Shown in pieces: positions 18,356-26,370 of a DNA stretch of 64,000 nucleotides. Location of the stretch: the NCBI GenBank assembly GCA_900759665.1, contig CAAEWE010000025.1, positions 1-64,000 on the forward strand, in the 5' to 3' direction. The position numbers were made by a program, and so were the translations under genes. The notes under the pieces were generated by a model, which was given only the letters and a program-made list of their open reading frames with translations, ran no database searches and was not told the origin of the DNA. This DNA is from Lachnospiraceae bacterium. GTDB lineage: Bacteria; Bacillota; Clostridia; Lachnospirales; Lachnospiraceae. Every line of letters begins with the position of its first letter. Position 1 is the stretch's first letter.

Positions 18356-20044
18356 TTACTCTGCTGCATCCTGCTTTGAATGAATCTCACTAAGCTTTCT
18401 AAAACAGCTGAATGCCACAAGGACACCAAGTACCATTAACAGGATCGCTACGATAAGCTGAAGACCATCTACCAGGAAGGTTGCCTGACCGGCAGAGATA
18501 TTGGCTACCAGAGCAATGGTCTTCTGAACCAGTGCGGTAAAGGTAACGGCAAGCATTACAAACATTGGAACATAAAGTGTCCAGCCTGTTCTTCCTGTCG
18601 TCTTTAAGAATACGGAAAGTGCGATCAGTACCAGTGCGGCAAGAAGCTGGTTTGCAGAACCAAACAGCGGCCATACGTTGTTGTAACCACCCAGTGTCAG
18701 CAGATAACCAAAGAATAATGTTACAACTGTTGCAAAATATTTATTGGTCAGAACCTTCTGTGCCGGAGTCATCTTTGCGGTATCTGTAGTATCTCCAAGG
18801 AACAGCTCCTGGAAGGACATTCTACCGATACGGGCAACAGAGTCCAGAGAAGTCAGTGCCAGAGCAGAGACACACATTGTCATAAATACAGTTGCAAGCT
18901 GTACCGGTACTCCCATTTTCTCAAGGAAACCTGCAACACCGGCGGAGAAAATTGCAAATGGTGTACCATCCGGCTTTGTACCATTGACAGCAACAGCACC
19001 TACAACAACCAGGGCTACAACACCCAGAAGAGATTCCACGATCATGGCACCATAACCGATCATTGGCATATCCTTTTCATTGCTGACTGTCTTTGATGAT
19101 GTACCGGAAGAAACAAGGCTGTGGAAACCGGATACTGCACCACAGGCGATGGTTACAAACAGTGTTGGGAAAAGACTGCTCCCGCCAACATTAAATCCAT
19201 TGTATGCATTCAGCTTCATGGTTGGATGTGCAAAAAGGACACCAACAACTGCACCGATGATCATACCTAACAGCATAAAGGTTGTCATGTAATCTCTAGG
19301 CTGCATCAGGAGCCACATTGGCATAACAGATGCTAAGAACAGATAAATCATGATGATATAGATCCATGCTGACTTTGTCTGATAGATTGGAAGATGCATA
19401 CCAATTGCAAACATAACAACCAGAAGGGCGATCGCTACGATTGCTTTCACAACCTCGTTCATCTTTCCAACCTTTTTCTGGATCAGTCCAAATACGACTG
19501 CCACCAGAATAAACAGCATAGAAATAGAAGCGGCTGCAGAGTTTGCATAAGCAACGGAGCTGTCTTCCAGTCCCTTACCAACGAAGGTACCTGCAACCAT
19601 ATCGGTAAATGCTGCGATGACCAGCAGAGTGAATAACCAGCAGAACAGCATAAACAGCTTTCTACCTGCCTTACCAATATATTTCTCAATGATCATACCC
19701 ATGGACTTTCCTTCATTCTTAACGGAAGCGTACAGAGAACCGAAATCCTGAACAGCTCCGAAGAAAAGACCGCCGATGATCAGCCACAACAAAACCGGCA
19801 CCCATCCAAACACGGATGCAAGAATTGGTCCCGTGACAGGGCCCGCTCCGGCAATGGATGAAAACTGATGGGAAAATACGGTAAATTTAGAAGATGGTAC
19901 ATAATCCTCTCCATCCTCGAACTGATAAGCCGGCGTCTTTGCCTTCTCGTCCAGCCCCCATTTTCTGGCAAGCCATCTTCCATAGAAAAGATAACCCGCA
20001 CCAAGAGCAACAATACTGATCAATACGATTACTAATCCATTCAT
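18356..20044 (-). CDS. cstA: CstA family transporter (peptide/pyruvate uptake)
   Basis: A 562-residue membrane protein with many helices. It carries the CstA signatures HQFSSIAGAGPVTGPILA (about residues 58-75) and LVSSGTSSKTVSNEKDMPMIGYGAM in the middle. Relatives in E. coli import pyruvate or peptides. The gene is preceded by a T-box leader with its own promoter, so transcription should respond to uncharged tRNA. This fits an amino-acid or peptide transporter better than a pyruvate transporter, but that is inference. ATG 20044 follows AAAGGAGGA. Confidence 0.93.
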   Translation of the reverse strand: MNGLVIVLISIVALGAGYLFYGRWLARKWGLDEKAKTPAYQFEDGEDYVPSSKFTVFSHQFSSIAGAGPVTGPILASVFGWVPVLLWLIIGGLFFGAVQDFGSLYASVKNEGKSMGMIIEKYIGKAGRKLFMLFCWLFTLLVIAAFTDMVAGTFVGKGLEDSSVAYANSAAASISMLFILVAVVFGLIQKKVGKMNEVVKAIVAIALLVVMFAIGMHLPIYQTKSAWIYIIMIYLFLASVMPMWLLMQPRDYMTTFMLLGMIIGAVVGVLFAHPTMKLNAYNGFNVGGSSLFPTLFVTIACGAVSGFHSLVSSGTSSKTVSNEKDMPMIGYGAMIVESLLGVVALVVVGAVAVNGTKPDGTPFAIFSAGVAGFLEKMGVPVQLATVFMTMCVSALALTSLDSVARIGRMSFQELFLGDTTDTAKMTPAQKVLTNKYFATVVTLFFGYLLTLGGYNNVWPLFGSANQLLAALVLIALSVFLKTTGRTGWTLYVPMFVMLAVTFTALVQKTIALVANISAGQATFLVDGLQLIVAILLMVLGVLVAFSCFRKLSEIHSKQDAAE

Positions 20045-20128
20045 TTGAATTCCTCCTTTGATGTGTTCCTGTGCTGTCTGGCCACGAAATATTTTAATTT
20101 AGAGTTAATATTCCGTTTTCTCAAAATT

Positions 20129-20460
20129 AAAAAAGCTTCCGTCCCAAACAAAATGCTTCTAACATTTTATTTAAAGACGAAAGCTGATATTCTTCCGCGG
20201 TACCACTTTATTTGCCGCTTTATGCGGCCTCTCTGCCTTATCCCTCAGCGTATCAGTCAATGATATGCCCTCAATAAGCTTCTCTATAACGGGAGAATCC
20301 CGGTGACACCTACTGTCGCAAATCGCTCTGCCATTTCAGTGCACTTCTCACAGAGGATAGCTCTCTTATCTGCATACTGTCTCACACCTGCCGACAGCTC
20401 TCTGCAATGCGTTCCGATCAAGAAAACCCTGTTCTGTTCATCGAATTTGTTTTTGTTCGA
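20129..20460 (-). promoter_or_regulatory. T-box riboswitch upstream of cstA
   Basis: Minus-strand leader of about 330 nt. The T-box sequence (AAAGTGGTACCGCGG) is at 20195-20209. Upstream, stem I carries the characteristic distal AGAGAG...GGTG...GA elements (about 20375-20406). Downstream, a terminator stem (AGCTTTCGTC at 20177-20186 pairing with GACGGAAGCT) ends in six T at 20129-20134. The antiterminator and terminator are mutually exclusive, as in known T-boxes. The specifier codon could not be assigned by eye because the specifier loop lacks the usual AGTA/GAA frame. Confidence 0.9.
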
Positions 20461-20465
20461 GAAAA

Positions 20466-20494
20466 AAGATACCACTTTGTTTTTTGCTTGTCAA
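20466..20494 (-). promoter_or_regulatory. Promoter of the T-box/cstA transcript
   Basis: Minus-strand TTGACA (20489-20494), 17-bp spacer, TATCTT (20466-20471), placing the start about 5-8 nt before the T-box stem I region. Confidence 0.8.
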
Positions 20495-20570
20495 TAGTTT
20501 TTTTAATTCTAAAGGTGAAATTTATTCATGTTTCTTTGCTAATGATGGAATATCAATCTTCTAACCTGAT

Positions 20571-21977
20571 TTATTCCTTGCCGTCCCAGCAGTAAGTACA
20601 AAGCTTGCAGCGGTCAATTTCCACTGCATCCAGCATATCATCCAGACGGTTAAAGCGAAGTGATGTAAAGTTGAGTTCCTTGCGGATCTCCTCGACCATC
20701 TGCTCATACTTCGGAGACTCCGGATCGGTATATTCCTGCAGGATCTCGTCTGTCACCTCGGTACCTTCCAGTCTCTCGATCACACGTCTGGTGATGAGAT
20801 CCATCTCCGAAGAGGAACGTGAAAAATTCAGATATTTGCAGCCATATACCAGTGGCGGACATGCCGGACGGATATGTACTTCCTTTGCTCCACTCTGATA
20901 CAGAAACTCTGTCGTCTCACGAAGCTGCGTACCACGGACAATGGAATCATCGATCAGCAGCAGACTTTTGTCCTTGATCAGATCCTGTACTGCTAACAGC
21001 TTCATCTTGGCGATCAGATTACGACGGCTCTGGATCGTTGGCATAAAGGAACGTGGCCAGGTCGGTGTATACTTGATAAACGGTCTGGAAAACGGAATCC
21101 CGGAGGCATTGGCATAACCGATGGCATGTGCTACACCGGAGTCCGGAACACCCGCAACAATATCCGGCTTTACATGATCTCTGGCTGCCATTTTGGCTCC
21201 ACAGTTGTAACGCATCCGCTCAACACTGATCCCCTCATAGGAGCTTGCCGGATAGCCGTAATATACCCAGAGGAAGGTACAGATCTTCATCTCCTTGCCG
21301 GGATGTACCAAAGTCAGACACTGCTCCGATGTAATAATATCAATCTCTCCCGGTCCCAGCTCCTTATAATCCTCATATCCTAGATTTTTGTAAGCAAAGC
21401 TCTCAAAGGTTGCACAAAAACCCTGCTCGTTCTTTCCGATCACGATCGGTGTTCTGCCGTATTTATCTCTGGCCGCATAAATACCTGCCGGAGTCATCAG
21501 CAAAAGAGACAGGGAACCATCTACCTGCTCCAACGCATACTGAATGCCCTCGATCAGATTTTCCTTCTGGTTGATCAGTGCCGCCACAAGCTCTGTCGCA
21601 TTGATATCTCCGCCACTCATCTCCAGAAAATGAGCCTGCCCCTGCTCAAACAGCTTCTGTGTCAGCTCATTCTGATTGTTGATCTTGCTGACTGTGGTAA
21701 TGGCATAGGTACCATGATGGGAACGAATGATCAGCGGCTGCGGCTCAAAATCCGAAATACAGCCAATGCCCATGTCTCCCTTCATTTCCTGCACATCCTT
21801 ATCAAACTTTGTCCGGAACGGTGCATTCTCGATATTGTGGATCGAACGGTTAAAGGTACCATCCTTATATACCGCCATTCCTCCTCGTCTCGTTCCCAGA
21901 TGGGAATGATAGTCAATTCCAAAAAAAAGATCAAATACGCAGTCCTGCTTTGACGCTACTCCAAAAAATCCGCCCAT
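20571..21977 (-). CDS. PurF-like amidophosphoribosyltransferase paralogue lacking the glutaminase cysteine
   Basis: 468 aa, same overall architecture as PurF: Ntn-hydrolase-like half (1-230) and phosphoribosyltransferase half. The PRPP loop LLLIDDSIVRGT is intact. Bacillus-type Fe-S cysteines seem present (ICTF, the PACPP region and CKLCTYC near the end). The N-terminus, however, reads MGGFFGV where active enzymes have MCGI(V/F)G, so the nucleophile Cys is replaced by Gly. The glutamine-binding HxRYxT and NGN(L) motifs are also absent. It cannot be a normal glutamine-dependent enzyme; an ammonia-using, partner-fed or regulatory role is possible. ATG 21977 follows AGAGGAG. Confidence 0.88.
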   Translation of the reverse strand: MGGFFGVASKQDCVFDLFFGIDYHSHLGTRRGGMAVYKDGTFNRSIHNIENAPFRTKFDKDVQEMKGDMGIGCISDFEPQPLIIRSHHGTYAITTVSKINNQNELTQKLFEQGQAHFLEMSGGDINATELVAALINQKENLIEGIQYALEQVDGSLSLLLMTPAGIYAARDKYGRTPIVIGKNEQGFCATFESFAYKNLGYEDYKELGPGEIDIITSEQCLTLVHPGKEMKICTFLWVYYGYPASSYEGISVERMRYNCGAKMAARDHVKPDIVAGVPDSGVAHAIGYANASGIPFSRPFIKYTPTWPRSFMPTIQSRRNLIAKMKLLAVQDLIKDKSLLLIDDSIVRGTQLRETTEFLYQSGAKEVHIRPACPPLVYGCKYLNFSRSSSEMDLITRRVIERLEGTEVTDEILQEYTDPESPKYEQMVEEIRKELNFTSLRFNRLDDMLDAVEIDRCKLCTYCWDGKE

Positions 21978-22259
21978 GTCTCTCCTCTTTCCGTGCACTC
22001 CTTCGTATAATGCCGACCCATATCTTTACGTATGATTTCCGCTCGTAAAGTGAGTCGTTTTCATTTTATTTTTCTGTCCACATTCGGTGCACCGGAATGC
22101 AGACATTTTCACGTTTTCCAGTTACTTACAAGTCTGTTTATTATTTTACCAAAACAAAGAAATGTTTTCAACAGGAACCATATGGGTTATAATGGATCTA
22201 TAACGCACAAACATATTTCTTATCAACAGGGAGATCCCCGGAACAAGGAGGAGATGTCT

Positions 22260-23138
22260 ATGAAACAGAACCAAAAAGATTTTTGGGGTAAATTAACAAT
22301 GGCAGTTGCCGGAATGCTGGTCTTTTCCGCCGGCATTAATTTCTTTATCGTTCCGGCAGACCTGTACAACGGCGGAATGCTTGGCATCAGCCAGCTGATC
22401 CGTACTCTTCTGGTAAAATATCTTCACGTATTTTCCGGCTCCACCGATATTGCCGGCATCATCAATATGCTGCTCAATATCCCGCTCTGCTTTATTGCCT
22501 GGTATTACGTGAGCAGGTCTTTTTTTGTCCGCACCCTGATCTGTGTCATCAGCCAGACGATCTTCCTGAGTTTTCTGCCGATCCCCTCCACCCCATTAGT
22601 GGGAGATACCCTGACAGCCAGTATGATCGGCGGCATCATTGCCGGCTCCGGTATCGGCATTGCTCTGCGTGCAGGCGGCTCCAGCGGCGGCCTTGATATT
22701 ATCGGAATGTACTTTACAAAACATTTTAAAAATTTTAGTGTGGGACGTATTTCTCTTTGTGTCAACGCTGTCATTTATGCAATCTGTGCTGTCCTGTTTG
22801 GCGTACAGACCGCCATTTACTGTATTATTTACTCGGCAGTCAGCACGCTTATGACCGACAAAGCCCACACCCAGAATATTAATACCGAAGTTCTGATCTT
22901 TACCAAAAATAATCCGGTAAAGATTATGGACTATATTGTAAATGCTTTTAACCGGGATGCGACCTGGTGGGAAGCAAGAGGCGGCTATACCGAGGGCAAG
23001 ACTTTCATGGTGATGGCAATCCTGTCCAAATACGAATGTGCCCATCTGCGCCGGGAACTGCGCCAGATTGACGAACACGCATTTATCGTAGAAAAGGACG
23101 GCATTGGTATCGGCGGAAAATACGAAAAACATCTATAA
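22260..23138 (+). CDS. YitT family membrane protein
   Basis: 292 aa. About five membrane helices (residues 12-190; conserved FFIVPADLYNGGMLGISQL and GIALRAGGSSGGLDIIGMYF) are followed by a DUF2179 domain (about 205-290, TEVLIFTKNNP...GGYTEGKTFMVMAIL). This is the standard YitT layout; function is not established, and several paralogues per genome are usual in Firmicutes. ATG 22260 has AAGGAGGAG about 8 nt upstream; the open frame continues upstream to 22032 without protein-like features. Followed 45 bp later by the CDF transporter. Confidence 0.9.
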   Translation: MKQNQKDFWGKLTMAVAGMLVFSAGINFFIVPADLYNGGMLGISQLIRTLLVKYLHVFSGSTDIAGIINMLLNIPLCFIAWYYVSRSFFVRTLICVISQTIFLSFLPIPSTPLVGDTLTASMIGGIIAGSGIGIALRAGGSSGGLDIIGMYFTKHFKNFSVGRISLCVNAVIYAICAVLFGVQTAIYCIIYSAVSTLMTDKAHTQNINTEVLIFTKNNPVKIMDYIVNAFNRDATWWEARGGYTEGKTFMVMAILSKYECAHLRRELRQIDEHAFIVEKDGIGIGGKYEKHL

Positions 23139-23183
23139 AAGAAAAAACATAAAAATAAAACACAGATCAAAATAAAGAAAAAC

Positions 23184-24107
23184 ATGCGAGAGGCTGGTAA
23201 AAAAGTGAAAAACGAAAGTAAAATGAAAAACGAAAAAAGGATCATGAATATTTCTCTGATCGGCAGTATCCTGTTTATGCTGTCCGAGGGAATCATGGCA
23301 TATCTGACGAAATCCCATTCCCTGTTGATGGACTGTATCTTTGATGTGACAGATCTGATCATGATCGGTCCTTTTCTGCTGCTGGTTCCTCTTCTCTACA
23401 AGCCCGTCACCGAAAAAAGACCTTACGGATTTTCCCAGGTCGAATCTCTTTTTGTGGTCATTAAATACAGCGTCCTGCTGGCAATCACTGTCCGGCTGGT
23501 CTGGGATAATGTTCTCGCCATCCTGCATGGCGGTCGTCAGGTGGATGGCGGCCGGATTGCTTTTTTTGAGCTCGCAGTCTGTCTGGGCTGCCTGATCATT
23601 TATCTGCTGCTTCACTATTTCAGCCGGCGGTATGCTTCCCTGACGATCAAAGCGGAAATATATATCTGGAAGCTGGATGTGATCTCCAGTCTCGGTGTTT
23701 CTATCGCCTTTTTTGTGCAGATGATCCTTCATCGCACAAACTATGCCCGGCTTGCCGCATATATTGACCCGGCCGTTGCCATAGTTATGGCATGTCTGCT
23801 TCTGGTGGAACCGGTCAAAATGATCATCTCCAATCTCAAAAGTCTGGTGTTATTTGCACCGGAGGAGGAAATTATGGACATGATCCGCCATGTGGCAGAG
23901 CATCATATGGATAAAGTTCATTATGACATTGAATTTCTTGATGTGATCCAGACCGGCCGCAAAACCTGGGTGGAGATCTATTTGACAAGCCACAATAATT
24001 TGATCAACACAAAGATCCTTCTGCAGCTTCGCAATGAGATCCGGGAGGAGTTAAAGAAGTCCTTTGATCAGGTCTATGTGGAGCTGATCCCAAGTCTGCC
24101 GGATTGA
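23184..24107 (+). CDS. Cation diffusion facilitator (CDF) family transporter
   Basis: 307 aa with about six helices and a soluble C-terminal domain (about 225-300). The second-helix motif HSLLMDCIFDVTDL keeps the two Asp expected for metal coordination. In the fifth helix, where zinc transporters have H-x-x-x-D, I read IYIWKLDVISS, so the Asp is kept and the His seems replaced; such changes are linked to Mn or Fe rather than Zn selectivity in other CDFs. The substrate is therefore uncertain. The exact start is unclear; the basic N-terminus contains several Met/Val codons. Probably co-transcribed with yitT. Confidence 0.85.
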   Translation: MREAGKKVKNESKMKNEKRIMNISLIGSILFMLSEGIMAYLTKSHSLLMDCIFDVTDLIMIGPFLLLVPLLYKPVTEKRPYGFSQVESLFVVIKYSVLLAITVRLVWDNVLAILHGGRQVDGGRIAFFELAVCLGCLIIYLLLHYFSRRYASLTIKAEIYIWKLDVISSLGVSIAFFVQMILHRTNYARLAAYIDPAVAIVMACLLLVEPVKMIISNLKSLVLFAPEEEIMDMIRHVAEHHMDKVHYDIEFLDVIQTGRKTWVEIYLTSHNNLINTKILLQLRNEIREELKKSFDQVYVELIPSLPD

Positions 24108-24141
24108 TGGAATATAATCTGCTATTGTGTTATGTTCCGGT

Positions 24142-24771
24142 TTACTTTTCCTGATAGCCATATTGATTGAGATCGACTTTTCCATTTACCACCCGGATAC
24201 CGTCTGCTTCCAGACGTTTCTCCTGTTCATCTGCCCCGCCAAATGCGAAAGCTCCTGATAATTCTCCCTTGGCATTAACCACCCGGTAGCATGGAATCCC
24301 TGCCGGATCAGGATTATGATGCAGCGCATTTCCCACGGCACGACACATTCTCGGATTGCCCGCCATGGCTGCCACCTGACTGTATGTTGCTACCTTTCCC
24401 CTTGGTATCCGTTTTACCGCCTCATAGATCCGTTTAGAGGGACTGTCTGACACCAGATCATAACTTTCCCGAATCATCCGTTTGATGTCCCGATCCGGAA
24501 TGCTCCCATCCAGTATGATCGTGTTCCAATGCTCCTTATTCTGATGCCAGCCCGGAATCACTGCATCATATGCACTTCTCCAGAAATCTCTCCATTCCGG
24601 ATCTGTCTTTACATTCAGGTTAATATATCCCTCCCTCTCATACGTCCATAAAAAAACTTTTTTACTTTCCTTTACCCGGACAAGCTGCCAGTTATCATCA
24701 TGAAAAGGTGCATTCTGATAAGTATTTGGCAGGGATAATCCATATTTCAATGCTTCTTCTCTTGTTTTCAT
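24142..24771 (-). CDS. YjbR/MmcQ domain fused to alkyltransferase-like (MGMT) domain
   Basis: 209 aa in two parts. Residues 1-110 are an MmcQ/YjbR-type DNA-binding-like domain (PNTYQNAPFHDDNWQLVR, then LNVKTDPEW and PGWHQNKEHWNTI). Residues 115-205 are the DNA-binding domain of O6-alkylguanine-DNA alkyltransferases (RIPRGKVATYSQVA, GNALHHNPD, IPCYRVV). The alkyl-acceptor Cys of the PCHRV motif is retained (PCYRVV), so it could be a true transferase, unlike ATL proteins that carry Trp there. The ATG at 24771 has GAGG 8 nt upstream. It lies downstream of the CLC gene in the same direction. Confidence 0.88.
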   Translation of the reverse strand: MKTREEALKYGLSLPNTYQNAPFHDDNWQLVRVKESKKVFLWTYEREGYINLNVKTDPEWRDFWRSAYDAVIPGWHQNKEHWNTIILDGSIPDRDIKRMIRESYDLVSDSPSKRIYEAVKRIPRGKVATYSQVAAMAGNPRMCRAVGNALHHNPDPAGIPCYRVVNAKGELSGAFAFGGADEQEKRLEADGIRVVNGKVDLNQYGYQEK

Positions 24772-24832
24772 CACACGAACCTCACTTCAATATTTATAGC
24801 TTTACAAATATAGCATTTTTTTATTGATCTGT

Positions 24833-26041
24833 TCAACATTCCAGCTGCTGTGCCGTATAAATAGACCGGTTTCCATTCACAAGATATGCCACGGTGCACA
24901 CCAAGCCAAACGCCAATGCATTGTCCGTTCCAAACACTTCCAGACCGATCAGCACCGGTGCTATCAGCGTATTGGTTGCACTGCCAAAAACGGCCGCATA
25001 TCCCAATGCAGCACATACCTCCGGCGGCAGCCCAAAAACTTCCCCAACAATTACGCCAAGCGAAGCTCCAATGGAAAAAAGCGGGGTCACCTCGCCTCCC
25101 TGAAATCCAATGGAAAGTGTCAAAATTGTCAATAACATTTTAAGCAGCCAGTCATATGCAAAGATTGTCTGCCCTCCAAATGCGGCTGCGATCAGATTAG
25201 TGCCAAGACCACTGTATCGCCCCTGATAAAGAAGGGTTAAAATAATCGCCAGAGGAATTGACACAAGTCCGATCCGCACATATGGATTTTCAAAAAAATG
25301 GCTCATTTTCTCTTTGGCATACTTTAATGATACGGCAAAAAATCGTCCTGTCAATCCAAAGATCACACCGAAAAGAATTACTAAAGCAAGTCCACGGGGA
25401 TGCGACATATTTAAGGCGGATCGAATCGGCACGGCAAACTTCGCAAGCCCCAGAAAATGTGAGGTATAAGAAGCGGTATAGGCTGCCACCAGAGAATTCA
25501 GAAGTGCTCCATATTCCATTTTGCCTGCCGTGATCACTTCTATTGCAAAAAAGGCGGCTGCCAGAGGCGTCTGAAACAAACCGCCAAAGCCTGCTGCCAT
25601 ACCGGTGATCAGCATTTTCTTTTTGTCACCGCATAACTGAAACCGCTGCTCGATCTGACTGGAAACAACAGCCCCGATCTGAACTGCCACACCTTCTCTG
25701 CCGGCACTTCCTCCAAACAGATGAGTGATCCATGTTCCCACCAGCACAAGAGGTGCTAACAACAACGGTATTTCTTTTCGCTTCCCCTGTCCCATTTCCA
25801 GGACAAGTGTCATCCCCTTTGTACTTATCTCACTGAAATGATGATACATCCATACGATCAGAAGTCCCGCTATCGGCAAAAACGGTATCAGGTATGTAAA
25901 ATGCTCTGTCCTAAAATCCGAGATTGACAAAAGTCCCCTTCCAAATACGGCATCAATTGCTCCAACGATCACTCCGGTCAAAAGTGAGGCTGCTATGGAA
26001 CGTATGATATTTTTCCCTGTTTGATATGCCCGTAACAACAT
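24833..26041 (-). CDS. CLC-type fluoride/proton antiporter (CLC-F), fluoride-riboswitch controlled
   Basis: 402 aa, about ten to twelve membrane segments. The CLC selectivity motif appears as GSAGREGVAVQIG, with the gating Glu kept. The GSGIPE motif of chloride-type CLCs is missing; the equivalent region reads STKGMTLVLE with a Met at the position where chloride CLCs have the selectivity Ser. That pattern is known for fluoride-exporting CLC-F proteins. The fluoride riboswitch directly upstream supports the call: it should export fluoride in exchange for protons and protect against fluoride. ATG 26041 follows AGGAGGAA; an upstream open frame crosses the riboswitch terminator and is rejected. 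Confidence 0.92.
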   Translation of the reverse strand: MLLRAYQTGKNIIRSIAASLLTGVIVGAIDAVFGRGLLSISDFRTEHFTYLIPFLPIAGLLIVWMYHHFSEISTKGMTLVLEMGQGKRKEIPLLLAPLVLVGTWITHLFGGSAGREGVAVQIGAVVSSQIEQRFQLCGDKKKMLITGMAAGFGGLFQTPLAAAFFAIEVITAGKMEYGALLNSLVAAYTASYTSHFLGLAKFAVPIRSALNMSHPRGLALVILFGVIFGLTGRFFAVSLKYAKEKMSHFFENPYVRIGLVSIPLAIILTLLYQGRYSGLGTNLIAAAFGGQTIFAYDWLLKMLLTILTLSIGFQGGEVTPLFSIGASLGVIVGEVFGLPPEVCAALGYAAVFGSATNTLIAPVLIGLEVFGTDNALAFGLVCTVAYLVNGNRSIYTAQQLEC

Positions 26042-26073
26042 ATAATTCCTCCTGTTTCCATGTGATTTTTCAT

Positions 26074-26119
26074 ACAAAAAAAGCCGGCAACCCCTGTAAA
26101 GCACAGAAGTCATCAGCTT
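26074..26119 (-). terminator. Expression-platform terminator of the fluoride riboswitch
   Basis: Minus strand: a 17-bp stem (AAGCTGATGACTTCTGT pairing with ACAGGGGTTGCCGGCTT, one A-C mismatch and G-U pairs), 5-nt loop and a T run. Its 5' arm is the conserved GCTGATGACT segment of the riboswitch pseudoknot, so fluoride binding should block terminator formation. Confidence 0.9.
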
Positions 26120-26163
26120 ATAAAGCGGTTTCGAATCAAATCGTGGGAGAACTTCATTCCCTT
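26101..26163 (-). promoter_or_regulatory. Fluoride (crcB-type) riboswitch
   Basis: Minus strand contains the conserved elements in order: GGGAATGAAGTTCTCCC (P1 hairpin with the AUGAAGUUC loop), a short linker, AAACCGC, a small loop, and GCTGATGACTTCTG. These match the crcB-motif fluoride aptamer closely. A promoter lies 12-15 nt upstream and the terminator overlaps the 3' half, so this is a transcriptional ON switch for the CLC gene. Confidence 0.94.
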
Positions 26164-26174
26164 TTCTGCATCAA

Positions 26175-26203
26175 AGACTACCATAGATTGAATGGTGTGT
26201 CAA
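26175..26203 (-). promoter_or_regulatory. Promoter of the fluoride riboswitch/CLC transcript
   Basis: Minus-strand TTGACA (26198-26203), 17-bp spacer, TAGTCT (26175-26180). Divergent from the symporter promoter, with 29 bp between the two -35 boxes. Confidence 0.75.
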
Positions 26204-26232
26204 GAAAATGAAAAATCAAGTCACAAAAGGAC

Positions 26233-26261
26233 TTGACATTTTCCGCAAAACAGTTTACTAT
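26233..26261 (+). promoter_or_regulatory. Promoter of the alanine/glycine symporter gene
   Basis: Plus-strand TTGACA (26233-26238), 17-bp spacer, TACTAT (26256-26261). Transcription should start near 26268, about 100 nt before the ATG. Confidence 0.75.
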
Positions 26262-26295
26262 ATGCATAATTTAATAAATGTTTCATAATATTTAA

Positions 26296-26325
26296 GAGCG
26301 ATGTGGTTCAAACGTCGCTCTTTTT
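26296..26325 (+). terminator. Leader terminator (attenuator) before the AGCS gene
   Basis: Plus-strand hairpin GAGCGA/TCGCTC (26296-26301 with 26315-26320), followed by TTTTTG. It lies between the promoter and the ORF, only about 30 nt after the expected transcript start. It is either an attenuator or a terminator for stray upstream transcription. No known aptamer is recognisable ahead of it. Confidence 0.7.
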
Positions 26326-26370
26326 GTATTTTGGAGCTACTACACATTTCAGAAAGGCGAGGACAAATGT

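Noticed and set aside
20284..20475. Small ORFs in the cstA leader
   Set aside because: They lie within the T-box structure and show no ribosome-binding site or protein-like composition.
21978..22200. Purine riboswitch or PurR box before the PurF-like gene
   Set aside because: No aptamer core and no clear PurBox pair seen in the leader.
26042..26113. N-terminal extension of the CLC reading frame
   Set aside because: It runs through the riboswitch terminator; the ATG at 26041 has a strong ribosome-binding site and gives a normal CLC N-terminus.
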